Assembly (NCBI RefSeq): GCF_001509485.1
Contig: NZ_LLZI01000238.1
Span: 1 to 48,625 of the forward strand
DNA from: Streptomyces sp. NRRL F-4489
Lineage (GTDB): Bacteria; Actinomycetota; Actinomycetes; Streptomycetales; Streptomycetaceae
Length of the DNA stretch: 48,625 nt
Direction: 5' to 3'
Shown here piece by piece: positions 34,712-46,413 of this stretch. The notes beneath the pieces are model-generated. The model was not told where the DNA came from and ran no database searches. It saw only the letters and a program-made list of their open reading frames with translations. The number at the start of each line of letters is the position of its first letter. The stretch's first letter is position 1. Position numbers and translations under genes: made by a program.

Positions 34712-34870
34712 GTGCCTACCCGCCAAGCTACCGAACCACAGAGCACCCAGGTTGTCGACCTGCGGCACGCCGTCATGGACATCGCCCAGGCGTCGACCGA
34801 TGTCTCCACCCTGACGGTGGAGGGTTCCGTCATCGAAGCCGAGGTCGTAGAGGAGGCCGTCCACGAGTAA
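34712..34870 (+). CDS. Small 52-aa protein, possible RiPP-type precursor
   Basis: GTG 34712 follows GGGGGAG with 5-nt spacing. The protein starts MPTRQATEPQSTQVVDLRHA and ends with a Val/Thr/Ser/Glu-rich tail (STDVSTLTVEGS, then VIEAEVVEEAVHE). Third positions are mostly G or C. It lies 81 bp after the methyltransferase remnant on the same strand, as a modified-peptide precursor would. It has no Cys and no recognised domain. A precursor role is inference; it may simply be a short hypothetical gene. Confidence 0.4.
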   Translation: MPTRQATEPQSTQVVDLRHAVMDIAQASTDVSTLTVEGSVIEAEVVEEAVHE

Positions 34871-35699
34871 CGAGAGCGAGGAGCGATGCCCACGCGGACC
34901 GCGATTCGCGCGGTCTGCGTGATCGCCAGTGGAGGTGGCCGCCACCGCTTCCACAGCGACCGGCGGGTGAAGCAAGGTGAAGCAAGAGGAAACCCAGGGC
35001 GCGGCTTCACCGTGCTCGGCAGTGCCTGGCCGAGGGAATCGCCGCGGTACAGCATCTGTCGGTGGTGGAAGCGTTTCTCAGCGAAGCGTTCCGAACGGAT
35101 TAGCCAGGGGGCTAGCCTCTGATCAGGCGGCTTACCTGGAATTGCGCCGCCCGGCTCCACCTCGGGCGAAGAGGTTGAGGCATCGCTTCCCCCCTGTAAG
35201 GCACTCCGCTGCGTCCATGTTCAACCGTGCTGACGAGAACATAGCTCTGACCTGCGGTAATAGGAAGCACCGGGTAGGAACAGGAAGATCACGGAAGATC
35301 CTGAAAGGACTCATCATTCGTCGGCCGTGGGTTCGAGTCCCACCCGCCCCACTCAGCGAAATCGGCATGACCTGCGCAAACGCGGTTGGAGCGGTGGTTT
35401 TGTGCGAGGTGGTGCATCGAATTGTGAGGCGGGCAACGCGTCTCCGTGCGGCCCATGAGCCTCCGCCGCCCTTGTGGCCTGGGGCTTTAAGGGGAAGCCT
35501 TGATGGGATCCTTGGTGTGGTGATCCCACGGCCCTGAAATGAACGAGTGGGTTCTGGATCACTTCGCAGGTTGAGCCAGGGCCCACGGCAGGCACTCGCC
35601 GGCGCCCGGCAAGCCAACGCGCCATCCCAGCGAGGGAGGGACCAACTCGCAGGCGCGGGGAACAGGCCGCCCGTATCGAGGGCGACATCACCGGTCCGT
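34871..35699. other. Gene-poor stretch around attR
   Basis: About 830 bp with no intact gene. A possible gene end LAEGIAAVQHLSVVEAFLSE, then AFRTD and a stop, can be read near 35025-35100, without a start in frame. The att duplication lies at 35307-35352. The segment after it (GACCTGCGCAAACGC, about 35369) resembles sequence often found behind Streptomyces tRNA genes. I see nothing else. Confidence 0.4.
35307..35352. repeat. attR: duplicated tRNA 3' segment
   Basis: 44 of 46 bases match 29415-29460, including 34 consecutive bases (35319-35352) covering the variable loop, T arm and acceptor end. There is no 5' half, so it is not a tRNA gene. Confidence 0.8.
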
Positions 35700-38600
35700 T
35701 CAAAGCCGGGATATGTCGCCTCCGACTCCTGGTCCGTCCGCACGCCGGTCGGGGTCTCTTGCGATCAAGCTCAGATGCCGCAGGGCGCCGGGAGCGAGTT
35801 GAGGGAGCAGCGGGATTGTGTGGGTCCACGAGTCGGTTCCCAACAGGTCGCGCACGAGGCGCCGGGCCGTTGCCTCAGCAGGGGGGCTGCCGTCGCCTGA
35901 TGCCAGGGCGAGTGCCAGACAGGTCCGGACAACCCTGTCGCCGGCCCGGCTGTCCGTGGCCAGGGTTACCGGCGCACCCGCGAGATACGCAGCGGCTGCG
36001 TAGAGCGCCGTCGCTCGCCCGTCCGGTGTCCGTGCCGCCTCGGCATGGCGCCAAAGGGCGGTGGTGTCACCGTCCACGGCGGAAAGCAAGGCCAGTTCCG
36101 CGCAAGACTCTCCCCCCGGCTGGAGCGAGTGCTGCCAGCTGTTTGTCAGGCTTGCTACGGCGTGGCTATCCCTCTCGGGGAGGCAGCCAAGCCGCTGCAG
36201 CAGGGTGAGGACGGTCATGGACGGCGCGTGCCGTGGAGGGGGTGTTTCGGACAAGCGAAGTGAGGCGAGTTGCAACGCTTCGTGCAGTCGCGTGTCGGGT
36301 TGCCGGATATCCGGGTAGGCGAGCAGGAGAGCTGCAAGTTCCGGGAGGGTTCGGAGAGGGCTTCCCGCATCGATCCGTCGTATCAGATCCTCTGTGAGAG
36401 GTTCGGCGATACGTGCCGCTTCTTCGGGGCAGTGACGGGTGAGTCCGGCCGCGACGGCGGTTAGCGCCTGCCGCTTCTGCGTGGCGGTACGTCCCGTTGC
36501 GGTGGCCAAAGCCGCAGGTCCGTCTCCGGCATGGGCCAGTGCTTGGGCGACGACGTTCATCAGAGCGGGATCGGTGTTGCCGGACGTCAGACGTGCCGCC
36601 TCATGGGCGTAGCGGCCTCCCGCGTTCATGCGCCCGCCGAGAGAGCACCCGAGGGAGAGAGCTGCCAGGTGCAGCGCGCGGTCCCGTGCGCCTGCCAGGT
36701 CTGCGACGAGCGTTTCAGCTTTCCTGGAGTCGCCGGTGAACCCTAGAGCTTGAGAGAGACTTACCGTCCAGTCTTCTGGGACGGGCGGATACGACGACGG
36801 GGCGGGGGAGGCCCGCAGGGCAGTCTCCAGCAGCTCCCGGCTGCGCAGAAGATTGCCTGCCTCCAGCTGGGTGTCCGCCTCGTGAAGCAGAAGTACGTCA
36901 TCACGCTGCGGCCCATCGTGGGAAGGACGCAGACCTGCGGGCAGCCGATGCCTGGATGCAGGCCGGTCCTGCCTCTGCACGCCTCCCGGTTCCTTGTGCG
37001 CCCGCTCTGCGTATTTCTTTCTCCGAGCCGCGTTCTTCTTGTCCCTGGCGTTGGCCGAGGCGGCCTCAGCCTCCTGTTCCTGGCGTTCTTCACGGGCTTC
37101 GATGAGCAGCAGAGCGCGTTCAGGGATGACATCGCCGAGTACGCCGGTAAGCAGCCCCTCGGGCAGGGACTCCAGCAGGCGGCTGATTTCCTTGAGGGCG
37201 TACCTCGTGGGCGGCATGGCGTCGTCGTCGACCGCCTGGGCGAGACGTGCCAGCGTTCCGGCCAGTTCGCGACCGAGATGTGCCTGATCGTCCTCGGGCA
37301 ACGCATCAGGGTCGGCCAGGGCTTCGGTAATCCGGGCCAGTGCGTCCCGTGCCGCTTCCTGAGCCATACGCTGCCGCCTGGCAGGCAGTCTGGAAAGCGC
37401 CGACGCGGCGCGGGCGAGTACGTCGGCTGCCTCCAGCCCGTCCGAGGGGCCCAGCTTCTCGCAGATGGCCACGATGCGGCCACCGGCGTCGCTGCTGAGC
37501 GAAGGCACCGCCCGCGCCAGTGCCCCCCAGAGGTCCACCGCGGCCGCACGGTCGCGTACGCCCCCCTCGCTCAGATTCTCAGCTCGTTCGTACAGTGCTA
37601 TCACGCCATCTGCGTCGTTGGCCGTGGCCAGCAGGCCGACTGCCGTGGCGAGTGTCTCCGTCCCGGCCGCCTTGTCGTGGATCACGGCCCGTAGCAGGGT
37701 TCTGGCAGCGCCCAGGTCGTTGAGTGACATGAGTGTGCGGGCGGCTTCGAGGAACCGCTTAGATGACTCGGTGTCCTGATATCCGCCGGGGAAACCCTGG
37801 TCGGTACGGGAGAGCCACTGGGCTGCCTCCAGGGCGACGGCGTCTGCGCCTTCCCGCTTTGCGTAGGTCATTTCCACCGCTACGTCCGCCAAGTGCATGG
37901 CCCTTGCGGCCATGGTCGGTGCGGAACGGGCCACGCCGCGAGCGCGCTCCACTTCGCCCAGCCGGACGAGGAGGGCGGGGGCACCTGGAGGCACCTCGCG
38001 CGACTCGCGGCGCAGGAGAGCCCGCGCCGCGATGAGCGGGACGAGCACCGCCAGGTCGCCGGGGGCGGTGTCTGAAGGGCTGATCTCTTCCTCGAGTGCG
38101 TCCAGTTGCGCGAGGGCCTTTTCCGGTCCGGCCGTGGAGGCGAGGCGGCGCAGCCGGGGCATGTCGAGAACGTACGCGGCACGTTCTGCGGCACTGGTCA
38201 GCAGCCGGAGCTGATGTGTCAAGGGGTACGGGGGCGTTCCGGGGGGCCAGCCCGCCGTGCGCCATCTCCGCGACCAGGCGAGCAGCGCACGGGTGTGCTG
38301 TGCGATCACCTGGTCTCCCAAGTCCTCACGAATTGCCTGGGCAAGGCTGGGATGCGCAAGCACGTAGGTCTGGGCTACCGGATCGTCGAGGATGAGGGAG
38401 CGCCCCGCCGGCCCCTGTATCAGGCGGTTGACCCAGTCGGGCGGGAGCCCGGCCAGCTCCGCGAGGTCCGCCGTACGGAGGCCACCGCCCGACGCGGCGA
38501 GCAGTCCCGCGACCGATTCACCCAGAGCGGCGGGGTCCCGCCGGACCTGGCGTACCCCTTCGACAGGTGCGAGAGCGCGCAGATGTGCGCGTTGGCGCAG

Positions 38601-39518
38601 CGGATGTCGTGCGGGGAGGTCATCGGGATAGCGCACGCCGCGCCTGAAGGAGACGATGACCCGCATGCCGGGAGGCGGAGCAGCGGGTAGGAGCGCGGCG
38701 ATGCTGCCACGGACAATGCCTGGCAGGCTTGTGCCTCCGGTCGCGGGCGGTTCGCCGGCGGCCGTGAGTCCTGACCACGCCACGTCGTCATCGAGGCCGT
38801 CGACCACCAGCAATAGCTTGCGCCCGTGCTTCCTGCTCGTCTCGGCGGCCGCGGCAAAGAGGCGTTTCCATTGCTGGACACCGCGAGGCATCGGTTGCTC
38901 GGGCGAACGGAGTAGCGCCCTGATCTGATCAGCCATGTGCTTTTCGAACTCAGCGCGTGTGTCGGTGCCATGTGCGGAGACGAAGAAGTTCAAGACGTCG
39001 GTGTTGAGTGGCGGCCGCTGTACGTAGTCGGCGAGCAGGACGGTCTTGCCCACGGGGGAGTCGGCGTGCCAGCACAGGTACGACGGCGCCGTGGAACGGG
39101 CGTCGCTGATGAACGCGTTCATGGCCGCACGTTCGCCCTCTCGCCCGCGGAGACCGTCCACGGCAGCGTCAACGGCGGGCATGTGAGGGCGGACGAACCG
39201 GTGGTCCGGGTCCTTCTCCCGGACCAGGGAGAGCTGGCGGTTCCGCCTAGTGGTCCCCTCCTCCTGCGCGGCATGCAGCGCGATCTCCCACTCGGTATCC
39301 GTATGGACCGGGCGACCGGCGGCCTGCTGCAACTTCCTTACCAGAGCCCAGAATTGATCTGTGCTCTCGGCTGACGGGGCGGTTCTGCCGTTGCGCCAGT
39401 CTCCCAGCGTGGAACGAGAAAGCCCCAGCTCCTGAGCTCGCGGCTGCCCCGCCGCCTCCCACAAGCACCTCAGCATGGCGCCCAGTCTCGTGCGTGCCGT
39501 TCGCTCCGTATCGGCCAT
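35700..39518 (-). CDS. HTH-STAND NTPase with helical repeat C-terminus, linked to Cascade
   Basis: A 1272-aa protein. Residues 5-65 look like an XRE-type helix-turn-helix (RLGAMLRCLWEAAG, LGLSRSTLGDWRNGRTAPSA). The NTPase has Walker A ADSPVGKT (152-159) and Walker B KLLLVVDGLDDD (Asp240), then VIVSFRRG as sensor. From about residue 430 on it is all helical with TPR-like repeats (AARTLLRAVI, ARDALARITEAL, ELLETALRASP). A very basic linker rich in Lys/Arg sits near 820-860. STAND proteins switch on ligand binding and can act as signalling hubs or defence sensors. The start ATG 39518 follows GAGAGGGGG. It faces a Cas3-less Cascade operon 1.2 kb away. Confidence 0.85.
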   Translation of the reverse strand: MADTERTARTRLGAMLRCLWEAAGQPRAQELGLSRSTLGDWRNGRTAPSAESTDQFWALVRKLQQAAGRPVHTDTEWEIALHAAQEEGTTRRNRQLSLVREKDPDHRFVRPHMPAVDAAVDGLRGREGERAAMNAFISDARSTAPSYLCWHADSPVGKTVLLADYVQRPPLNTDVLNFFVSAHGTDTRAEFEKHMADQIRALLRSPEQPMPRGVQQWKRLFAAAAETSRKHGRKLLLVVDGLDDDVAWSGLTAAGEPPATGGTSLPGIVRGSIAALLPAAPPPGMRVIVSFRRGVRYPDDLPARHPLRQRAHLRALAPVEGVRQVRRDPAALGESVAGLLAASGGGLRTADLAELAGLPPDWVNRLIQGPAGRSLILDDPVAQTYVLAHPSLAQAIREDLGDQVIAQHTRALLAWSRRWRTAGWPPGTPPYPLTHQLRLLTSAAERAAYVLDMPRLRRLASTAGPEKALAQLDALEEEISPSDTAPGDLAVLVPLIAARALLRRESREVPPGAPALLVRLGEVERARGVARSAPTMAARAMHLADVAVEMTYAKREGADAVALEAAQWLSRTDQGFPGGYQDTESSKRFLEAARTLMSLNDLGAARTLLRAVIHDKAAGTETLATAVGLLATANDADGVIALYERAENLSEGGVRDRAAAVDLWGALARAVPSLSSDAGGRIVAICEKLGPSDGLEAADVLARAASALSRLPARRQRMAQEAARDALARITEALADPDALPEDDQAHLGRELAGTLARLAQAVDDDAMPPTRYALKEISRLLESLPEGLLTGVLGDVIPERALLLIEAREERQEQEAEAASANARDKKNAARRKKYAERAHKEPGGVQRQDRPASRHRLPAGLRPSHDGPQRDDVLLLHEADTQLEAGNLLRSRELLETALRASPAPSSYPPVPEDWTVSLSQALGFTGDSRKAETLVADLAGARDRALHLAALSLGCSLGGRMNAGGRYAHEAARLTSGNTDPALMNVVAQALAHAGDGPAALATATGRTATQKRQALTAVAAGLTRHCPEEAARIAEPLTEDLIRRIDAGSPLRTLPELAALLLAYPDIRQPDTRLHEALQLASLRLSETPPPRHAPSMTVLTLLQRLGCLPERDSHAVASLTNSWQHSLQPGGESCAELALLSAVDGDTTALWRHAEAARTPDGRATALYAAAAYLAGAPVTLATDSRAGDRVVRTCLALALASGDGSPPAEATARRLVRDLLGTDSWTHTIPLLPQLAPGALRHLSLIARDPDRRADGPGVGGDISRL

Positions 39519-39697
39519 CGATCCCCCTCTCGGCTCGCAGCGACGGAAAACTCGGTCGGCGTCGTCAATAATCTGCCGCCTGAGCTGCGGAAACGGCTCG
39601 CATGCTGGAAGGCGCAACTCGCCGTCGTCCCGCCGTCTCGCGACTGTGGAGCCATCACAGCGCAGCCGAATCCGGCCCTGAGACAGAAGGATGGCCC

Positions 39698-39874
39698 GTG
39701 TCCGAGATTTCCCAACTGCTTCACTATGCCGCAGCTCTGAGCGGGTGTGCCGGCCTGCTGTATGCGGGCGTCCTGTTCGTCGTCGCCCTTGTCTCCGTCC
39801 TGGCCCCTACGCCGGAACGCCGCAAGGATGCCCGTACCACTCTCACCATCCTGGTGCGGCGCCGCCAGCGGTGA
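39698..39874 (+). CDS. Small single-span membrane protein (58 aa)
   Basis: GTG 39698 follows AGAAGGA. The protein starts SEISQLLHYAAALSG and has one hydrophobic helix (CAGLLYAGVLFVVALVSVLA), then a basic tail PERRKDARTTL with a final RRRQR. It is divergent from the STAND gene (180 bp) and upstream of Cascade on the same strand. I know no homologous family. Its place between the STAND gene and Cascade makes it a candidate accessory or effector peptide, which is inference. Confidence 0.5.
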   Translation: MSEISQLLHYAAALSGCAGLLYAGVLFVVALVSVLAPTPERRKDARTTLTILVRRRQR

Positions 39875-40085
39875 GTGGGATGCGCCCCGGAGCCCTCGTG
39901 CGACAGAGCCCGCGCCTGGGCCCAGGGCCCGCATCGCACACTCGAGCGCCACGCCGTGACGGCACTCAACTCGACAGCTTCAGGCGCAGCGCCCTGGGAT
40001 ATCGCAAGGTCCGATTGTCCGAACTCGTCGGTAATACAGGCCAGTTGAGATATAAAGGCATCCGTGCGGGCTTCTGCTGCTGGCC

Positions 40086-40133
40086 GTATCGGTGCCTCCC
40101 GTTCCGCAACCGCAGGACGGGAGGCGCTGATAC
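40086..40133 (+). promoter_or_regulatory. Hairpin directly upstream of the 33-aa reading frame
   Basis: A near-perfect 17-bp stem (left arm 40086-40102 beginning GTATC, right arm 40117-40133 ending GATAC) ends one base before the GGAGG ribosome site of the small gene at 40145. It could act as a terminator of the 58-aa gene or control translation. Confidence 0.55.
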
Positions 40134-40144
40134 GGAGGATGTTC

Positions 40145-40246
40145 ATGGGCAGAGCTGCGCGCGCATGGCTGGGACGCCATGGATGGGAGCTGGTTCTCAT
40201 CGTGGCTGCCGCGGTGATCAGCAACGTGGTCGATCACCTCTGGTAG
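40145..40246 (+). CDS. Very small hydrophobic protein (33 aa)
   Basis: ATG 40145 lies 6 nt after GGAGG; ATG 40139 is too close. The product has a basic start (MGRAARAWLGRHGW) and one membrane helix (ELVLIVAAAVISNVV), ending DHLW. Length, single span and flanking hairpins resemble type I toxins, but there is no direct proof. Third positions fit coding, but the gene is too short for certainty. Confidence 0.4.
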   Translation: MGRAARAWLGRHGWELVLIVAAAVISNVVDHLW

Positions 40247-40248
40247 AC

Positions 40249-40285
40249 GGCCGTTCTTGGCGCAACCACGGCGCCAAGAACGGCC
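40249..40285 (+). terminator. Perfect 15-bp inverted repeat after the 33-aa gene
   Basis: GGCCGTTCTTGGCGC pairs with GCGCCAAGAACGGCC across a 7-nt loop, two bases after the stop codon. It is likely a transcription terminator separating the small genes from the Cascade operon. Confidence 0.7.
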
Positions 40286-40297
40286 TGCCCCGGCAAC

Positions 40298-40337
40298 GAG
40301 TGGTTCCCGTCCCGTGCGCGCGGAACGGGAACCACTC
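40298..40337. repeat. Second inverted repeat upstream of Cascade
   Basis: GAGTGGTTCCCGT pairs with ACGGGAACCACTC, a perfect 13-bp stem with a 14-nt loop, 12 nt after the previous hairpin. Its role is unknown: terminator, operator or processed RNA. Confidence 0.55.
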
Positions 40338-40696
40338 CATGGCCTCGCCGGTCTGCCGGTGCGGCCATGCCGAGACTGCCGATCCTTCGGCAATCTCCCA
40401 CTGTAAGTGCCCGATCCGTGCAGCTCCAGGTCAACAGCCAGGTGCTTCTTCGAAGGAGAGTCGAGCGCAAAACCAAGGGAGCGTTCCCGCAAACAGCGGG
40501 AGTGGCCCGTCGACGGCATCAGGGGCTTCGCCTGAGTTCTTCCCCGCTTGTGCGGGGGCTGTTCCAGTCCCCTGGCGACAAGGGGATCCCGATCTGGAGA
40601 ACGCTCCCGGCGACGATCACCGTCGTCGGCTTGTTCACCGTTCGCCGGAATCGGCGCCGTGTCCACTGTCCATGAGCGAAAGAGGGTAGTCAGGAA
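40338..40696. other. Leader region of the Cascade operon
   Basis: About 360 bp without a gene. It contains two degenerate repeats resembling type I-E CRISPR repeats (40480-40565) and presumably the promoter for cse1. I cannot point to a confident -10/-35 pair. Confidence 0.4.
40480..40565 (+). CRISPR. Pair of degenerate type I-E repeat-like elements
   Basis: Element 1 (40480-40508) has core CCCGC-AAACA-GCGGG followed by AGTGGCCC. Element 2 (40537-40565) has CCCCGC-TTGT-GCGGGG followed by GCTGTTCC. Streptomyces I-E repeats show the same pattern: a CCCCGC/GCGGGG hairpin of about 29 nt ending in a TGxTCC-like tail. The start-to-start distance is 57 nt, near but below the usual 61, leaving a 28-nt spacer-like segment. 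The two are not identical to each other. A normal array is not present. Confidence 0.35.
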
Positions 40697-42284
40697 TTGT
40701 CCGATGCTCCCCCGCCCGGGCCTGCCGAGCAGCGCATCAGCTGGGACCCGCGTCGTAAGCCCTGCATACCCGCCGTATCCGTCGACGGAGCGATTGCCCA
40801 TCACTCCCTGTGCGCGCTCCTTGCCGGGGCCGACGAACTGGCCGCCCTCGACTGCGCGTCACCCGGTGAGAACGTCGCCGTCATCGAGCACCTGCTGGCC
40901 GTCTGCTTCGCGTCCGGTACCTGCCCGTCTTCGGACGAGGAATGGCGTGCCTGGGTGGTCGGCAAGCAGGACCTCGCACCGGCGGCCGCGTGGCTGGCCC
41001 GGCAACCGGACGACGCCTGGGACCTGTTCCACCCCACGGCCCCCCTGGTGCAGAACTCCCTCCTAGCGGCGGATCTCGTCGAGAGCGGCACCGGAACGGC
41101 CCAGCTGGTCATCGAACACGCAGGGGACTACAACCAGCACTTCGACCATCACCACCTTGAACTCGACAACCCGCTCCCGGCGGCAGACGCCTTCCGCGCC
41201 ACGCTCACGCAACACGTGTACGGCCCTTATGGGCGGGCTCGCATGTCCGGGAAGCGGCTCGGCGCCAAGGTGACCAATCTCGCCGCTGGCCGGCTCACGG
41301 GAAGGATCCGCGTCGTCGCCCTGGGGCAGACGCTCGGCGAGACACTGCGCCTCAACCTCTACCCGGCGGACGGCCCGGGGGATTCGCTCAACACGTCCTG
41401 GACCACCGGCGAGCGCCGTACGTTCAGGGAGAAGGCGAAGCCCAGAGTGCCGCGGAGTTCCGCGGACCTTCACAGCGCCCTGGGGCGGTCCGTGCTTTTA
41501 CGCCCGGGCCGTGGACCGCAAGGGCAGATCGTCGTCGACAGGGTCCTGATCGGCGCCGGCGAGATCCTGGAACTCGACCCGGACCGGCACCTCCAGGACG
41601 CCGTGTTCAGCAAGACGACGAACGGCCTGAAGAAGCCGTTGTGGCCGTCCCCCAGCAGGGCGCTGTGGCAGGAAGCCCACGCTCTCTACAGCGCCGTAAG
41701 GGACGACCGAATCGGTCTGTACGCGCGGCTCCGCTCCTTGCCCTACGAGCGAAGGGGGACTGGCGCCCCGTACCAGTTGTGGGCAGTGGGACTGCTGGCG
41801 AACAAGAGCCTGCCCGTCGCCTGGACGCACGGTGCCTACCCCTACGCCCCGGGCATGGCCGCCCACCTCTACCGAGCCTCCCGTCGGGGCTCCGACATCG
41901 CCGAATACATCGCAAGGAGCTTGAAGAACGCGGCCGTCCTGGCTGCAGAGACGGCCTTTCCAGCCATGCGGGGTGCGGACGAGGCCGGTCAGGTGGCACG
42001 ACTCGATGCCCGGTGGGCGTTCTGGCCCGCTGCGGAGGACCCCTTCCACGAGCTGCTGGACGAAGTGGTCGACAGGGGGCCGGAGGACGACGACCCGGCG
42101 TCGGAGCCCCTCGTTGCCTACGCACAGGGCTTATTGGCGACAGCTCGCACCCAAATGCTTCAGCGTCTCGACACTTTGCCCCCGAACGACCGCAACCACC
42201 GCGCGCGGGCCCGGGCCGTGGGGCGCTTCGACGAGGACATGTCCAACGACTGGGCCCCGGCCGAACTGCGAGGGGAGATCGCGC

Positions 42285-42292
<8 letters not shown>
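40697..42292 (+). CDS. casA: Type I-E Cascade large subunit Cse1 (CasA, Cas8e)
   Basis: A 531-aa protein. It begins with the Cse1 pattern (ISWDPRRKPCIPAVSVDG, equivalent to the usual W-I-PV start), then LFHPTAPLVQ and the Zn/loop region replaced by HFDHHHLELDNPLPAADAF. Internal signatures include TNLAAGRLTGRIRVVALGQ, LWPSPSRALWQEAHALY and YQLWAVGLLANKSLPVAW. Cse1 recognises the PAM and normally recruits Cas3 to Cascade; no cas3 exists here. The start appears to be TTG 40697 after CAGGA, which is weak, so the true start is uncertain. The gene overlaps cse2 by 8 bp. Confidence 0.88.
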
Positions 42293-45845
<3,553 letters not shown>

Positions 45846-46413
45846 ACAGGGGGTGTTGGGCTCCTGAGGCCCGCGGAGATGCTCCCTGTCCCGCCTGGAA
45901 GGGCGAGAGCGGGCCGGTGGTGGTCATCGCGCACGAGGGGTTTCCGCCCCACCGCCGGGGCGGCCCCCGTTCATCCGTCCAGACCAAGATCCAACGGACG
46001 TGCGGACAGGCCGTCGGCCGGAACCCTCATGCGCCCGCCGCGACGCCTGCCGGAAGCCGGGCCGGGTGCCTCCCTGGAGCGCGGACATCGCGGCCTCGGG
46101 GAAGGCGACGTGGGCCCGGACCGCAGGCGGGGGTGGACGGTGTCAAGCTCGGCGACGTCGGTAGCGCCCGGCCCGTGTAACCTCACGCTCAACCTTCAGA
46201 GGGAGAAGGTGGCCCCGGAGCGGCGAATTCGGCCCCGCGGCTCAGTCCCGGTCGCAAGATGACGCGGACAAGATGAATTGCCTGGACTGACTGAAAGCGA
46301 ATCGCCACAGGAAGTGAACTTCCCTCGCGCAGCACGCTCCGAACGACCCGAAGTCACCTGACAACTGGTAGCGTCGAGCGGCCTGTATCACGATCGACAG
46401 AGCAGGTCATGGC
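45846..46413. other. Gene-free region after Cascade with a copy of the tRNA-downstream sequence
   Basis: About 570 bp. A hairpin with CCGCCCC/GGGGCGG (about 45945-45965) may terminate the Cascade operon. The 35 nt at 45959-45993 match 29529-29563 in 32 positions. No gene or CRISPR array is visible. Short frames here lack coding bias. Confidence 0.5.
45959..45993. repeat. 35-nt direct repeat of sequence behind the CAT tRNA
   Basis: It begins GGCGGCCCCCGTTCAT and ends AGACCAAGATCCA, matching 29529-29563 with three differences. The two copies enclose the tRNA island plus the STAND and Cascade genes. Confidence 0.65.

Larger units (their letters stand above)
29415..35352. mobile_element. tRNA-integrated genomic island remnant (5.9 kb)
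   Basis: The 46-nt tRNA 3' segment at 29415-29460 is repeated in the same direction at 35307-35352 with 44/46 identity, the hallmark of tyrosine-recombinase integration into a tRNA gene. The enclosed DNA carries an amidinotransferase gene, two secreted-protein genes, at least two broken genes and long non-coding gaps. I found no integrase, excisionase or replication gene, so the element is probably decayed. The exact element could be larger if further att copies exist outside the window. Confidence 0.7.

Noticed and set aside
35307..35352. A second tRNA gene
   Set aside because: Only the 3' half matches. The D arm and 5' acceptor strand are missing, so it is an att duplication.
34977..35537. 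A 186-aa frame crossing the attR site
   Set aside because: It reads through the tRNA fragment, has mixed codon bias and no ribosome site, so it is most likely accidental.
40480..40565. A genuine CRISPR array
   Set aside because: Two elements that differ from each other and a 57-nt period do not meet the normal I-E pattern of identical repeats with about 61-nt period. I keep it only as a degenerate pair.
45971..46192. A small minus-strand gene after Cascade
   Set aside because: It lacks a ribosome site, known motifs and convincing codon bias. The notable feature there is the repeated DNA at 45959-45993.
45846..46413. cas1, cas2 or cas3 after cas6e
   Set aside because: No frame there has coding bias or motifs such as HD or DEAD-box sequences, and the region contains a hairpin and a repeat only.
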